Shown: positions 26,838 to 35,905 of the stretch, in pieces
Layout: each line of letters begins with the position of its first letter
Numbering within the stretch: the stretch's first letter is position 1
Source of the DNA: Microbacterium gubbeenense DSM 15944
GTDB lineage: Bacteria; Actinomycetota; Actinomycetes; Actinomycetales; Microbacteriaceae
Reading direction: 5' to 3'
Assembly: GCF_000422745.1 (NCBI RefSeq)
Contig: NZ_AUGQ01000001.1
Coordinates: forward strand, 1-64,000
DNA length: 64,000 bases
Program-made: the position numbers and the translations under genes
Notes under the pieces: model-generated
Seen by the model: only the letters and a program-made list of their open reading frames with translations
Told to the model about the DNA's origin: nothing
Database searches by the model: none

Positions 26838-27625
26838 CAGATTCCTTCCGTCGCCGAGATGAATGCCGAAAGCGTCGCGACCGGGTCGCCCGTGACGAGC
26901 GCCTCGCCGATGAGCACGACGTCGGCGCCGCCGGTGCGGTAATGCACGACGTCGTCCGGAACGGCCACGGCCGACTCGGCGACGCGGATCGTGCTGTCCG
27001 GAATTCCCGGCGCGAGCCGCTCGAAGAGGTTGCGATCGAGCGAGAAGTCGCTGAGGTCGCGGGCGTTGATGCCGATGATCGGTGCGCCGAGGTCGACGGC
27101 GATCTGCACCTCGTCAGCCGTGTGCGCCTCGACGAGCGGGGTCATGCCCATATCGACCGTGAGCGAGAACAGCTCGGCGATCGTCGGCCGGTCGAGGCCC
27201 GCGACGATCAGGAGCACGAGGTCGGCGCCCGCGGCGCGCGCCTCGGCGACCTGATAGGTCGTCGCGATGAAGTCCTTGCGCAGGACGGGAAGGCCCACGG
27301 CCTTTTTCACGGCCGTGAGATCGTCGAGGGATCCCTTGAACCGTCGCCCCTCCGTGAGAACGCTGATCGCGCTGGCGCCGCCGGTCTCGTAGCGCGACGC
27401 CTGCAGCGCCGGATCCGGGATCGCCGCGAGGTCGCCGCGGGACGGGCTCGCGCGCTTGACCTCTGCGATGACGCGCACCGTTTCGCCGCGCGCGAGGAAC
27501 GTCGTGGCATCGAGCGCTGCCGACTGTTCGGCCGCGATCCGCTCGACGTCGGCGAGCGGGAGCTGCGCGCGTCGAGCCTGCGCGTCCTCGACCGCCCCGA
27601 GCGTGAGGTCGGCGAGGAGCGACAT
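26837..27625 (-). CDS. trpC: Indole-3-glycerol-phosphate synthase
   Basis: This 262-residue TIM barrel closes the ring of CdRP to indole-3-glycerol phosphate. It has [15 protein letters not shown] with the catalytic Lys, [26 protein letters not shown] and the phosphate-binding [12 protein letters not shown]. It is a stand-alone TrpC without a fused TrpF. The ATG at 27625 overlaps the stop of the HGxxPAAW gene (TGATG); longer in-frame forms would run into that gene. Confidence 0.95.
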   Translation of the reverse strand: MSLLADLTLGAVEDAQARRAQLPLADVERIAAEQSAALDATTFLARGETVRVIAEVKRASPSRGDLAAIPDPALQASRYETGGASAISVLTEGRRFKGSLDDLTAVKKAVGLPVLRKDFIATTYQVAEARAAGADLVLLIVAGLDRPTIAELFSLTVDMGMTPLVEAHTADEVQIAVDLGAPIIGINARDLSDFSLDRNLFERLAPGIPDSTIRVAESAVAVPDDVVHYRTGGADVVLIGEALVTGDPVATLSAFISATEGI

Positions 27626-27855
27626 CAGTGGCCCTTGGGCTGGTACTTGGGTCCGTTGACGCCGAATCCGGCCTTCGAGAGGATCCATCCGACGATCAGG
27701 CCGACGACGACGAGGCCGCCCGCTGCCCACACGAGCCAGATCTGGTCGAGGTACAGCGCCACCGTGCCGATCGAGACGGCGACCAGCATGATGAGGATCG
27801 CGGTCCACGCCGCAGGTGAGTGGCCGTGACCGGGGTCGCCGATGGGATTCGTCAT
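27625..27855 (-). CDS. HGxxPAAW small membrane protein
   Basis: This 76-residue protein has the motif GHGHSPAAW near its N-terminus and two hydrophobic segments (WTAILIMLVAVSIGTVALYL; IWLVWAAGGLVVVGLIVGWIL). It is the actinobacterial HGxxPAAW family, usually found in trp clusters between the Trp-associated membrane protein gene and trpC, exactly as here. Its role is unknown. It is translationally coupled to trpC. Confidence 0.85.
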   Translation of the reverse strand: MTNPIGDPGHGHSPAAWTAILIMLVAVSIGTVALYLDQIWLVWAAGGLVVVGLIVGWILSKAGFGVNGPKYQPKGH

Positions 27856-27913
27856 AAGGATGCTCCTCGAAATGCTGCCAGGGGATCGTTGTCGAGTCTA
27901 CGCGATGACCGCG

Positions 27914-28573
27914 TCACTGCCGGTCCGTGGGGTCGTCACCGCGCGAGAGGTCGTCCCAGGAATCGACCGCGTCGAGCGGGCCGGAGGAACGCGCCTGGTG
28001 CGCGCTTCCCGCCGCGTCGTAGCGATGGCCGCCGCGGCGCCAGGCGAGGCCGGTTGCGAGTGCGAACGCGCCGCCGATGGCGACGACCACACCGCAGACG
28101 AGCGCGATGACGGGCCACGCGGTGATCGCGGTGCCGGAGACCACGGATGCCACGCCCTCGGTGCCGGCGATCCCCGTGTGCTCCGTCACCGTGGACTCGA
28201 CGGCCGTCACGGGCGAGCCGAACACGACGGCCGCGGAGATCCAGGTGAGGCCGACGCCCAGGACAACGGCGATCGCGGCGAGAACCATGCGCACGATCCG
28301 GCCCGCGAGGGCCAGGGCGAGCGACAGGGCGAGCGCGGCGAGGGCGAGCGGCTGCAGCAATGACAGCGCGTCGGCGCCCTTCGCCTCGAGCAGGGTGGCC
28401 TGCAGCTCAGTCGTCGCCCAGGTCTGGGTCGACGAGATCAGGGCGAGCGCGCCGCCGGTGAGAATGACCAGGACGCTCAGCAGGCGGCCGCGCCCAGACA
28501 CCCAGCTCTCGCGACGCGCCGTCACGACGACGCCGTCATTCGACGACCGGTCCGAGGTCGCGCTCTGCCCCAT
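27914..28573 (-). CDS. Trp biosynthesis-associated membrane protein
   Basis: The 219-residue protein has four hydrophobic segments, an [11 protein letters not shown] motif after the first helix and a conserved helix ending in [18 protein letters not shown]. It matches the actinobacterial tryptophan-associated transmembrane family, whose function is not known. The ATG at 28573 overlaps hisI by 38 nt. A GTG at 28525 would avoid the overlap and remove 16 hydrophilic residues, so the true start is uncertain. In related clusters trpE lies directly upstream; here hisI does. Confidence 0.8.
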   Translation of the reverse strand: MGQSATSDRSSNDGVVVTARRESWVSGRGRLLSVLVILTGGALALISSTQTWATTELQATLLEAKGADALSLLQPLALAALALSLALALAGRIVRMVLAAIAVVLGVGLTWISAAVVFGSPVTAVESTVTEHTGIAGTEGVASVVSGTAITAWPVIALVCGVVVAIGGAFALATGLAWRRGGHRYDAAGSAHQARSSGPLDAVDSWDDLSRGDDPTDRQ

Positions 28574-28895
28574 CGAAGCACGTGCGCGTGCCCGTGTGGC
28601 ATGCGGCCCCGGTCTGCTCGACCGAGAGCAGGATCGTGTCGCCGTCGCAGTCCATGCTCGCGGCCTTCACCACCTGGATGTGGCCCGAGGTGTCGCCCTT
28701 GCGCCAGTACTCCTGGCGACTGCGCGACCAGTACGTGGCACGTCCCTCGGTGAGGGTGCGGCGCAGGGCCTCGATGTTCATCCACGCGAGCATGAGCACG
28801 TCGCGGCTGTCGTGGTCCTGCACCACGACAGGGACGAGCCCGTTGGCATCGAAGCGCACCTTCGCGATGCGCAGGCTGAGATCGAGATCTGTCAT
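28536..28895 (-). CDS. hisI: Phosphoribosyl-AMP cyclohydrolase
   Basis: The 119-residue enzyme opens the purine ring of PR-AMP in histidine synthesis. Zinc and magnesium ligands are visible in the conserved [25 protein letters not shown] region. [16 protein letters not shown] and [18 protein letters not shown] are typical. It is the single-function form; the HisE activity is a separate gene at 30575. The start overlaps the hisF stop by 4 nt. Confidence 0.95.
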   Translation of the reverse strand: MTDLDLSLRIAKVRFDANGLVPVVVQDHDSRDVLMLAWMNIEALRRTLTEGRATYWSRSRQEYWRKGDTSGHIQVVKAASMDCDGDTILLSVEQTGAACHTGTRTCFDGAERDLGPVVE

Positions 28896-29683
28896 CTGAC
28901 GAGAATGCCTTCCTCCCGCATCGCGCGCTTCGCGTCGTCGATACGGATCTGGCCGGAGTGGAACACGGTAGCGGCGAGCACCGCGTCGGCCCCCGCGCGG
29001 ACAGCCGGGGCGAAGTGCGACTCGTCGCCCGCGCCGCCGGACGCGATCACCGGGACGGACGACAGCTCGCGCACGAGCCCGATCAGTTCGAGGTCGAACC
29101 CGTCCTTCGTGCCGTCGGCATCGATCGAGTTCACGAGGAGCTCGCCGGCGCCGCGCTCGATCGCCTCGCGCGCCCAGTCGAGCGCATCGAGGTCGGTCTC
29201 GCGGCGGCCGCCGTGGGTCGTCACGACGAAGCCGCTGGCTGTCCTGGCCGATCGCTTGATGTCGAGCGAGAGCACGAGGCACTGCGCCCCGTACCGGTCG
29301 GCGATCTCGTCGAGCAGGCCCGGGCGCGCGATACCGGCGGAGTTCACGCCGACCTTGTCCGCACCGACCTCCTGCAATCGCGCGACGTCGTCGACCGAGC
29401 GCACTCCCCCACCGACGGTGAGCGGGATGAAGACCTGCTCGGCCGTGCGGCGCACGACGTCGTACATCGTGTCCCGTTGCTCGACCGATGCGCCCACGTC
29501 GAGGAAGGTGAGCTCGTCGGCGCCCTGCTCGTAGTAGTCGCGGGCGAGTTCGACGGGATCACCCATCTCGCGGAGGTTCTCGAAGTTGACGCCCTTGACG
29601 ACCTTGCCGCCCTGGACGTCGAGGCAGGGGATCACGCGCGTTGCGACGCCGAGATCGGCGGCCGTCGTCTGCTCGTTCGTCAT
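28892..29683 (-). CDS. hisF: Imidazole glycerol phosphate synthase cyclase subunit
   Basis: The 263-residue barrel makes imidazole glycerol phosphate and AICAR with HisH, which is not in the window. Catalytic Asp residues lie in [15 protein letters not shown] and in [10 protein letters not shown]. The [13 protein letters not shown] strand and the C-terminal [14 protein letters not shown] phosphate site are clear. It is followed by hisI with an ATGA overlap and preceded by hisG with a 7-nt gap. Confidence 0.96.
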   Translation of the reverse strand: MTNEQTTAADLGVATRVIPCLDVQGGKVVKGVNFENLREMGDPVELARDYYEQGADELTFLDVGASVEQRDTMYDVVRRTAEQVFIPLTVGGGVRSVDDVARLQEVGADKVGVNSAGIARPGLLDEIADRYGAQCLVLSLDIKRSARTASGFVVTTHGGRRETDLDALDWAREAIERGAGELLVNSIDADGTKDGFDLELIGLVRELSSVPVIASGGAGDESHFAPAVRAGADAVLAATVFHSGQIRIDDAKRAMREEGILVR

Positions 29684-29690
29684 GCGGGGC

Positions 29691-30533
29691 TCACAGGCGG
29701 GCGTTGTCGATCGCCGTCACGATCAGCGCGCGCGCGCCGATCGCGTACAGGTCGTCCATGATCCGGTTGGCATCGCGGCGCGGGATCATCACCCGCACGG
29801 CGACCCACCCGGGGCGCTGCAGCGGCGAGACCGTCGGCGACTGCATGCCCGCGGCGACCTCGGTCGCCTGCTGCACGTGCTCGGCGGGGAGGTCGTAGTC
29901 AAGCATCACGTAGCGCCGCGCGACGAGCACGCCGCGCAGGCGGCGCAGCAGCCGGTCGATGCCGGCCGGCTCGCTCGGGCCCTGAATGAGCACGGCCTCG
30001 GATTCGAGCATCACGGGCCCGAAGATCTCGAGGCCCGCCTGCCGCAGGGTCGTGCCCGTCTCGACGACGTCGGCGATCGCATCGGCCACGCCGAGCTGCA
30101 CGGCCGATTCGACGGCGCCGTTCAGCGGCACGACCTCGACGGAGATGCCCTGGCTGGTGAGGAACGACTCCACGAGTCCCGCGTAGCTGGTCGCGATGCG
30201 CTTGCCGTCGAGCTGTTCGATGGACGAGAAGCGGCCGGCGGGGGCGGCGAAGCGGAAGGTCGACCGGGCGAAGCCCAGCGGTTCGATCTCGCGCGCGTCC
30301 GGCAGGCAGACGTCGCGCAGCAGGTCGCGCCCGGTGAGCCCCACGTCGAGCGCTCCGTGTGCCACGTAGGTCGCGATGTCACGCGGGCGCAGGTAGAAGA
30401 ATTCAACGCCGTTGGCCTCGTCTACGAGGTGCAGCGTTTTGGAGTCGCGGCGCGTGGCGTAGCCGGCCTCCGAGAGCATCTGAACGGCGGTCTCGGACAG
30501 CGAGCCTTTATTGGGGATGGCGATGCGTAGCAC
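29691..30533 (-). CDS. hisG: ATP phosphoribosyltransferase (long form)
   Basis: The 280-residue enzyme catalyses the first, feedback-controlled step of histidine synthesis. It starts [14 protein letters not shown] with GTG, has [10 protein letters not shown], the PRPP-binding [18 protein letters not shown] and a C-terminal regulatory ACT-like domain ([31 protein letters not shown]). That domain makes it the long HisG form, which binds histidine and needs no HisZ. It is separated from hisE by 41 nt. Confidence 0.96.
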   Translation of the reverse strand: MLRIAIPNKGSLSETAVQMLSEAGYATRRDSKTLHLVDEANGVEFFYLRPRDIATYVAHGALDVGLTGRDLLRDVCLPDAREIEPLGFARSTFRFAAPAGRFSSIEQLDGKRIATSYAGLVESFLTSQGISVEVVPLNGAVESAVQLGVADAIADVVETGTTLRQAGLEIFGPVMLESEAVLIQGPSEPAGIDRLLRRLRGVLVARRYVMLDYDLPAEHVQQATEVAAGMQSPTVSPLQRPGWVAVRVMIPRRDANRIMDDLYAIGARALIVTAIDNARL

Positions 30534-30574
30534 GGTGAGGTCTTTCTGATCGGGTCGGTTGCGTCGGCGACGGA

Positions 30575-30838
30575 TCAGAGATGTCGGTAGACGTCTTCGA
30601 GCGTGAGGCCCTTGGCGATCATCATCACCTGCAGGTGGTAGAGCAGCTGCGACATCTCCTCGGCGGCCGCCTCGTCGGTCTCGTACTCCGAGGCCATCCA
30701 CACCTCGGCGGCCTCCTCGACGATCTTCTTGCCGATGAAGTGCACGCCGGCGTCGAGCTCCTCGACGGTGCCGGATCCGGCGGGACGGGTGGCGGCCTTG
30801 TCGCTCAGCTCGGCGAACAGGTCCTCGAACGATTTCAC
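30575..30838 (-). CDS. hisE: Phosphoribosyl-ATP diphosphatase
   Basis: The 87-residue all-alpha MazG-like enzyme performs the second step of histidine synthesis. The acidic metal-binding residues lie in [13 protein letters not shown] and the [17 protein letters not shown] helix. The length is normal for stand-alone HisE. It overlaps the rpe stop by 4 nt. Confidence 0.95.
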   Translation of the reverse strand: MKSFEDLFAELSDKAATRPAGSGTVEELDAGVHFIGKKIVEEAAEVWMASEYETDEAAAEEMSQLLYHLQVMMIAKGLTLEDVYRHL

Positions 30839-31530
30839 GAGTCCAGGCTATCCGCTCCGTGGGAGTGCCGAGCCGCAAGGGCTCTCAGCTGGCCGATTCG
30901 CTGATCGATGTCCGCCGCGCCGAACACCGCGGATCCGGCCACGAACGTATCGGCGCCCGCCTCGGCGGCCTGCGCGATCGTGTCGAGCGAGATGCCCCCG
31001 TCCACCTGCAGCCACACCTCGGAACCGCGGCGCGCCGCCTCGTTCTTGAGGGCGCGCAGCTTCGGCATCATGTCGGTGCGGAAGCTCTGCCCGCCGAACC
31101 CCGGCTCGACCGTCATCACGAGGATCTGATCGAACTCGTCGAGGTGCTCGAACATGCCCTCGACGGGAGTGTCGGGCTTCACGGCCACGCCCGCGCGCGC
31201 GCCGATCTGCCTCAGGCGCCGTGCGAGAGCGACCGGCTCGCGGGCGGCCTCGAGATGGAACGTGACCGAGGCGGCGCCGATCTCGGCGTAGCCGGGGGCC
31301 CATCGGTCGGCGTCCGAGATCATGAGGTGCACGTCGAGCGGGAGGGGGCTCGTCGCCTGCACGCGCTCGACCATCTGCGGCCCGAACGTCAGGTTCGGCA
31401 CGAAGTGGTTGTCCATGACGTCGACGTGCACGAGGTCGGCGCCGGAGATGCGCTCGAGGTCACGCTGCATGTTCACGAAGTCGGCGGAGAGAATGCTCGG
31501 GTTGATGCGGGGGGCGTCGGGAAGCGTCAC
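30835..31530 (-). CDS. rpe: Ribulose-phosphate 3-epimerase
   Basis: The 231-residue TIM barrel interconverts ribulose-5-phosphate and xylulose-5-phosphate. It has [10 protein letters not shown], the metal-binding [35 protein letters not shown] and VDGGIS. The GTG at 31530 is chosen because a GATAAT box ends exactly 6 nt before it, giving a leaderless message. An ATG at 31569 would lie upstream of that box. It heads the rpe-hisE-hisG-hisF-hisI-trp series. Confidence 0.95.
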   Translation of the reverse strand: MTLPDAPRINPSILSADFVNMQRDLERISGADLVHVDVMDNHFVPNLTFGPQMVERVQATSPLPLDVHLMISDADRWAPGYAEIGAASVTFHLEAAREPVALARRLRQIGARAGVAVKPDTPVEGMFEHLDEFDQILVMTVEPGFGGQSFRTDMMPKLRALKNEAARRGSEVWLQVDGGISLDTIAQAAEAGADTFVAGSAVFGAADIDQRIGQLRALAARHSHGADSLDS

Positions 31531-31535
31531 CCTCT

Positions 31536-31560
31536 CATTATCCCGGTCCACGCGATAATG
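31536..31560. promoter_or_regulatory. Divergent promoters forming a 25-bp inverted repeat
   Basis: CATTATC (31536-31542) and GATAATG (31554-31560) are perfect inverted copies 11 bp apart. The left arm read on the minus strand is a GATAAT -10 box 6 nt from the rpe GTG. The right arm read on the plus strand is a GATAAT -10 box for the gene at 31593. The two -10 boxes face away from each other, so the promoters overlap and may compete. Confidence 0.55.
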
Positions 31561-31592
31561 GATCGGCATCCGATAGCGAGGGGGAATGTCGG

Positions 31593-33051
31593 ATGGGAGA
31601 TTTCCCGTGGCAGAAGGATCCGGACCGCGAGCGGCGCACGTGGCGCCGGTCCGGCATGCCGTGGCAGCGCGACGCAGAAGACGACGCGCTCGGCGAGCCC
31701 GAGCCGCCCGTTGCCCCTGCCCCTGCCCCTGAGTCGCAGGATCCTGAGCCGCACGAAGCCGCTCCGCAACCCGATCCCCCGCGCGAGCCGGCACAGGAAG
31801 TGCCCGAAGCGCCCCAGACTCCGCCCGCGTATCCGCCCGAAGCCGCTTCACCGGAACACGCTGTGCCCGCGCCGGCCGCACCCCCGCAGCGGGAGAAGAA
31901 GAAGTCGCGCAAGAAGAGAGCGGCGCGGTCGATGACGCCGGCGTCGCCGGCCCCGAGGGGTGCCTCGGCGGCGAAGCGCTCGCCGGCCAAGAAGTCCTCG
32001 ACCGGAACGAAGGTCGGAATGGGCGTCGCCCTCGTTCTCGTCGGGGGCAGCGTGATCACCGGAATCGTGAACTCGCTTGGTGACGACGATGCGCCAACCT
32101 ACGAGCGCACGGCGGAGGAAGAGGGCGACCTGCGCCAGCAGCTCACCGACACGGTGAGCGGGTATTTCGACGCGATCATGGAGGCGGACGCGGCGCGCGC
32201 TGACCTATGTCGACCCCAGCGATCTCGAGGACGCGGACGGGTCGCTTCTCACCGACGACGTGCTGGCGGCCGCGCAAGACCGCGCACCCATCGACGAGAT
32301 CACGGTCGCGAGCGTCGACTTCGACCCCGACTACCGCTTCCACGCGACCGCCGACGTCACGTACCTGCTCAGAGGCGAGGACACCACCACCACCGTCGAC
32401 CTCTGGAACCACGCCTCGTCCGATGACGGGTGGAGCGTGCGCCTCGACTCGCGCTCGATGATGTTTCCCTCGACGATGTTCGAGGGGCTGCGGCCGACCG
32501 TCTACGGCGAGCCCGTAGAGGTGGATGCGCAGGTGTTGGCCTTCCCCGGCGAGTACGAAGTCGCCTTCCCCGATTCTCCGCACCTGTCGCTCGTCACGAT
32601 GCCCGGGATCGGCGCGGGTACGTCGTCCGAGGACGGATCCGACGTCGCCGTCGTGACCTTTCCCCTCGGCGACGATGCCTACATCGACCTCGGCGTGTCG
32701 GCGTCGGGGCAGTCGGCATTCACGGAGGCGGTGATGGCCTCGATCGACGCGTGCGTCTCGTCGACGAACGGCGATAGCGAGTGCGCGCGAGCCGGCGGAT
32801 CCGCGGCCGACGACGGGGCCGTCGACGGCACCGTCGCGCGGCATCTCGACGAGGAGTTCAGCGATCTCGACTTCGAACCGCGACCGGTCATGGGCGATCA
32901 GGACCGGCTGCGCGAGATCACCACGGTCGGCGCGGAGTACGAAGCGACGTGCGACGGCGGTGTCGAATGCTCCGGGATGGAATTCTTCGGCTACCCCAAC
33001 GTCGATTTCGGTACCGGGAGCGCACGCGTGACGTGGGAGAGTGTCGATTGA
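31593..33051 (+). pseudogene. FPW-motif membrane protein A, frameshifted
   Basis: The N-terminus reads MGDFPWQKDP with a second motif SGMPWQRD, then a long Pro/Glu/Ala-rich cytosolic segment, a basic KKSRKK stretch, one membrane helix (VGMGVALVLVGGSVITGIV) and an extracytoplasmic domain. The frame breaks at about 32199 in a run of alternating GC: skipping one base restores LTYVDPSDLEDADG and continues to TWESVD at the stop (33049-33051). With that correction the protein is about 485 residues and aligns along its length with the next gene. A CVSSTNGDSEC pair and CDGGVEC are in the outer domain. No family was recognised. The break may be a real mutation or a sequencing error. Confidence 0.7.
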
Positions 33052-33095
33052 CAACCCCAGCGGCCCACTGAGCCGCGACGCATAGGAGGCGCGGA

Positions 33096-34511
33096 ATGAC
33101 GAACTTTCCGTGGCAGAAGCTCGACGGCGCCTCTGACGACGAATCTCACGACGGCGACGCGTCGAACTTTCCCTGGGCGCAGCGGCCGAGCACGCAGGCG
33201 TCGCCCGGGCGATCCATGCCGTGGCGCAGCGAGGCTGCTACCGGGCAGGCCCCCGCGGAACATACGCCGGTCGAGCAGAAACAGGCAGACGAGACCGCCA
33301 CCGAGCAGCCGCGGCACGAGCCGCGCACGACGCACGCGTCGATGACGCCAGCGCACCCGATCGGCGCGCCGCGACCGTCGCAGCCGCGTCAGAAGAAGGC
33401 TCGCTCCCGCCCGCAGACGGAGCTCGCGAACCGGAAGCGGCCCCGAAGCGCCCACCGTTCCGGCACGGGCATCCGCACGACGATCATCGTCGCGGTCGCC
33501 GTGCTCGTGATCGCGGGCGTCGGATACGGGGTATTCACCTCGTTCAACGCCACGACGCCGAACGATGAGCCCCAGGCGGTGCCCGCCGACGTCATCGAGG
33601 AGGCTGCTCCCGCGGAGCGGGCGATCGAGGTCGGCAACGACTTCGTCGAGGCGATCCGCACGGCCGACGGCGCCGCGCTCCAGAGCCTGATCGGCAGCAC
33701 GCTCATGGGCGATGCCGCGCTGATCACCGACGCGGTCCTGGCGGAGATGCTCGAGCGCCATCCGCTCTCGGAGACGTCCGTCACCGCCATCGGAACCGAT
33801 GATTCCGCGGGCATTCAGGACGTCGAGATCGCCTACCGGCTCGGCGATCAGGCCTTCGTCTATGAGATCGGCATCGACACGATCGATCGCGACTCCACGG
33901 AGGGTGCGGTCGACCTCGACCTGCCCCTCCTCACGTTCGACGGCGGGTTCGGCGACATGGAGATCGCGGTCAACGGAACGGTCGCCGCGACGGGCTCGGG
34001 CTCGATCTATTCGGTTGTGCCGGGCGTGTACGAGCTCGCGACGTCGGCCGAATACGTCGAACTCGCGGGCGCACCGATCATCGCGACCACCGGGTTCGCG
34101 TACGCCTACACGCGCGAACATGAACCAACGCTCACGGACGAGGGGCTTGCTCAGTTCCGCAGTCGGGCCCGCACCTCCGCCGAGGAATGCCTGTCATCGA
34201 CGGCGCTCGACGCCGGCTGCGAGCTCGCGGTGACGCCGGGGCTGCAGGGCGGCAATTCGCTCATCGACGGCACGATCGAGCGCACGATCAGCGAGGAGTC
34301 CTGGGCGGAGATCGATGCGCTCGAGCCGACCGCGTCGTCATCCGCACCGCTCGTCATGGAGGATGCGTTCTTCTCCGCCGAGGTGGTATTCACGGGAGAC
34401 TGGTCGGGGGCCTCGGGCGCCGGCCGGGATCAGATCTACGGCGGCCCGTACCTCGCGAGCCCGTCGGTCGACTTCGCGGATCCCGACCTGCCGGTCACCT
34501 GGGGCTATTGA
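33096..34511 (+). CDS. FPW-motif membrane protein B
   Basis: This intact 471-residue paralogue of the gene before it begins MTNFPWQKLDG, with further copies of the motif at SNFPWAQRP and RSMPWRSEA. A charged, Gln/Glu-rich region and a basic segment lead to one helix (TTIIVAVAVLVIAGVGYGVF) and an outer domain of about 320 residues with acidic character and a CLSSTALDAGC pair matching the paralogue. The layout is N-in, C-out. Its last 7 nt overlap the convergent rsmB stop. Function unknown. A cell-envelope or signalling role is only suggested by topology. Confidence 0.75.
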   Translation: MTNFPWQKLDGASDDESHDGDASNFPWAQRPSTQASPGRSMPWRSEAATGQAPAEHTPVEQKQADETATEQPRHEPRTTHASMTPAHPIGAPRPSQPRQKKARSRPQTELANRKRPRSAHRSGTGIRTTIIVAVAVLVIAGVGYGVFTSFNATTPNDEPQAVPADVIEEAAPAERAIEVGNDFVEAIRTADGAALQSLIGSTLMGDAALITDAVLAEMLERHPLSETSVTAIGTDDSAGIQDVEIAYRLGDQAFVYEIGIDTIDRDSTEGAVDLDLPLLTFDGGFGDMEIAVNGTVAATGSGSIYSVVPGVYELATSAEYVELAGAPIIATTGFAYAYTREHEPTLTDEGLAQFRSRARTSAEECLSSTALDAGCELAVTPGLQGGNSLIDGTIERTISEESWAEIDALEPTASSSAPLVMEDAFFSAEVVFTGDWSGASGAGRDQIYGGPYLASPSVDFADPDLPVTWGY

Positions 34512-35905
34512 CGCTCGATCAGCGCCAGGAACATCGCGTCGGTGCCGTGGCGGTGCGGCCAGAGCTGCGCGGTCGTCAGCCCGTCGGAGCGCTCGGCGAG
34601 GTCGAGCGGTTCGCGTGCGACCGCCTGCAGGGACGCGGCGGCATCGAGCAGCGTGACGTCGTCTCGACGGTCCAGGATCGCGCGCACGACACCGGTCGTC
34701 TCGGCCGGGTGCGGCGAGCACGTGACGTAGGCGACGACGCCGCCCGGCTTCAGCGCGTCGATCGCGCGGTCGAGCAGGCCCGTCTGCACGTCGACCAGGT
34801 CGGTGACGTCCTGCGGCGATTTACGCCAGCGAGCCTCGGGACGCCGGCGCAGCGCGCCGAGGCCCGTGCAGGGGGCGTCGACGAGAATCCGGTCGAACGC
34901 GCCCGCGTTCTCGCTCGCGAGCTCACGGCCATCGCGCTCGTGCACCTCGACGGGCTCGGGGATCGCCTCCAGCGCGCGGCGCACGAGACCGGCACGCGCC
35001 GGGATCAACTCGTTCGCCTCGAGCAGCGCCGACGCGTTCCGGGCCTCCGCCGCCAGGACGGCGGTCTTTCCCCCGGGGCCGGCGCAGAGGTCGAGCCACC
35101 GCTCCCCCGCGACGGGCGCCCGGCGAGCGAGCGCGAGCGCAACGAGCTGGGATCCCTCGTCCTGCACCCGCATCGCGCCGCCCGAGGAACGAACGAGGGG
35201 CTCCGGATCGCCGGACGGCGCCCGGAAGCCGATCGGCGAGAAGCGCGTGCGCGGGCTGCGCGGCTCGGCAAGGCCCGTCAGGGCCGCCATCGTGACCGAC
35301 GGCGAGGCGTTGTCGGCGGCGAGCAGCTCCTCCAGCTCGTGCTCGCGCCCCTCGGCCCGCAGGCCGCGGCGCATGGCGCGCACGATCCACACGGGGTGCG
35401 AGCTCGTCCAGCCGATCGCCTCGTCATCGCTGCGGGCGAGGGCCCTGACCTGGTCGAGCCAGCCGTCGAGGTCGTTGCGCGAGATGCGCCGAAGTACCGC
35501 GTTCGCGAAGCCCGTCGCGCTCCGGCCCGACGACCGGCGCGCCAGCTCGACCGATTCGTTGACGGCGGCGTGCGGCGCAACGCGCGTCGCGAGCAGCTGG
35601 TGGGCGCCGAGCCGGAGTGCGTCGAGCACGCCGTGGTCGATCTCGTCGAGCTCGCGGCCCGCGGCAATCCGGATGATGGCGTCGTACATGCCGCGGCCGC
35701 GCAGCGTGCCGTAGGTGAGCTCGGTCGCGAGAGCCGCATCGGCCGGCGAGAGCCCTGCGCGATCGATCTCGATCGGCAGGAGGAGGTTCGCATACGCGTC
35801 GTCGGCATCGACAGCGTGCATGACGGCGAACGCGACCTCACGGGAGCGCTGCACGATCGTCGGGGGCGCATCGCGGCGCCGACGCGGGTCGGGGCGGCCG
35901 CTCAT
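34505..35905 (-). CDS. rsmB: 16S rRNA (cytosine-C5) methyltransferase
   Basis: The 466-residue protein has an N-terminal NusB-like RNA-binding domain (about 15-150) and a C-terminal SAM-dependent methyltransferase. The SAM motif is WLDLCAGPGGKTAVLA. VDAPCTGLGALRRRPEARW carries the release-type Cys, and VTCSPHPAETTGVV the nucleophilic Cys (usual TCSPH). It methylates C967-type positions in 16S rRNA. It is the last gene of the long minus-strand series and its start overlaps fmt by 4 nt. Confidence 0.94.
   Translation of the reverse strand: MSGRPDPRRRRDAPPTIVQRSREVAFAVMHAVDADDAYANLLLPIEIDRAGLSPADAALATELTYGTLRGRGMYDAIIRIAAGRELDEIDHGVLDALRLGAHQLLATRVAPHAAVNESVELARRSSGRSATGFANAVLRRISRNDLDGWLDQVRALARSDDEAIGWTSSHPVWIVRAMRRGLRAEGREHELEELLAADNASPSVTMAALTGLAEPRSPRTRFSPIGFRAPSGDPEPLVRSSGGAMRVQDEGSQLVALALARRAPVAGERWLDLCAGPGGKTAVLAAEARNASALLEANELIPARAGLVRRALEAIPEPVEVHERDGRELASENAGAFDRILVDAPCTGLGALRRRPEARWRKSPQDVTDLVDVQTGLLDRAIDALKPGGVVAYVTCSPHPAETTGVVRAILDRRDDVTLLDAAASLQAVAREPLDLAERSDGLTTAQLWPHRHGTDAMFLALIERQ

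Noticed and set aside
32190..32215. Programmed ribosomal frameshift in the FPW paralogue A
   Set aside because: There is no slippery site with stop codon and no stimulatory structure that stands out, and the intact paralogue has a continuous frame. Mutation or read error is simpler.
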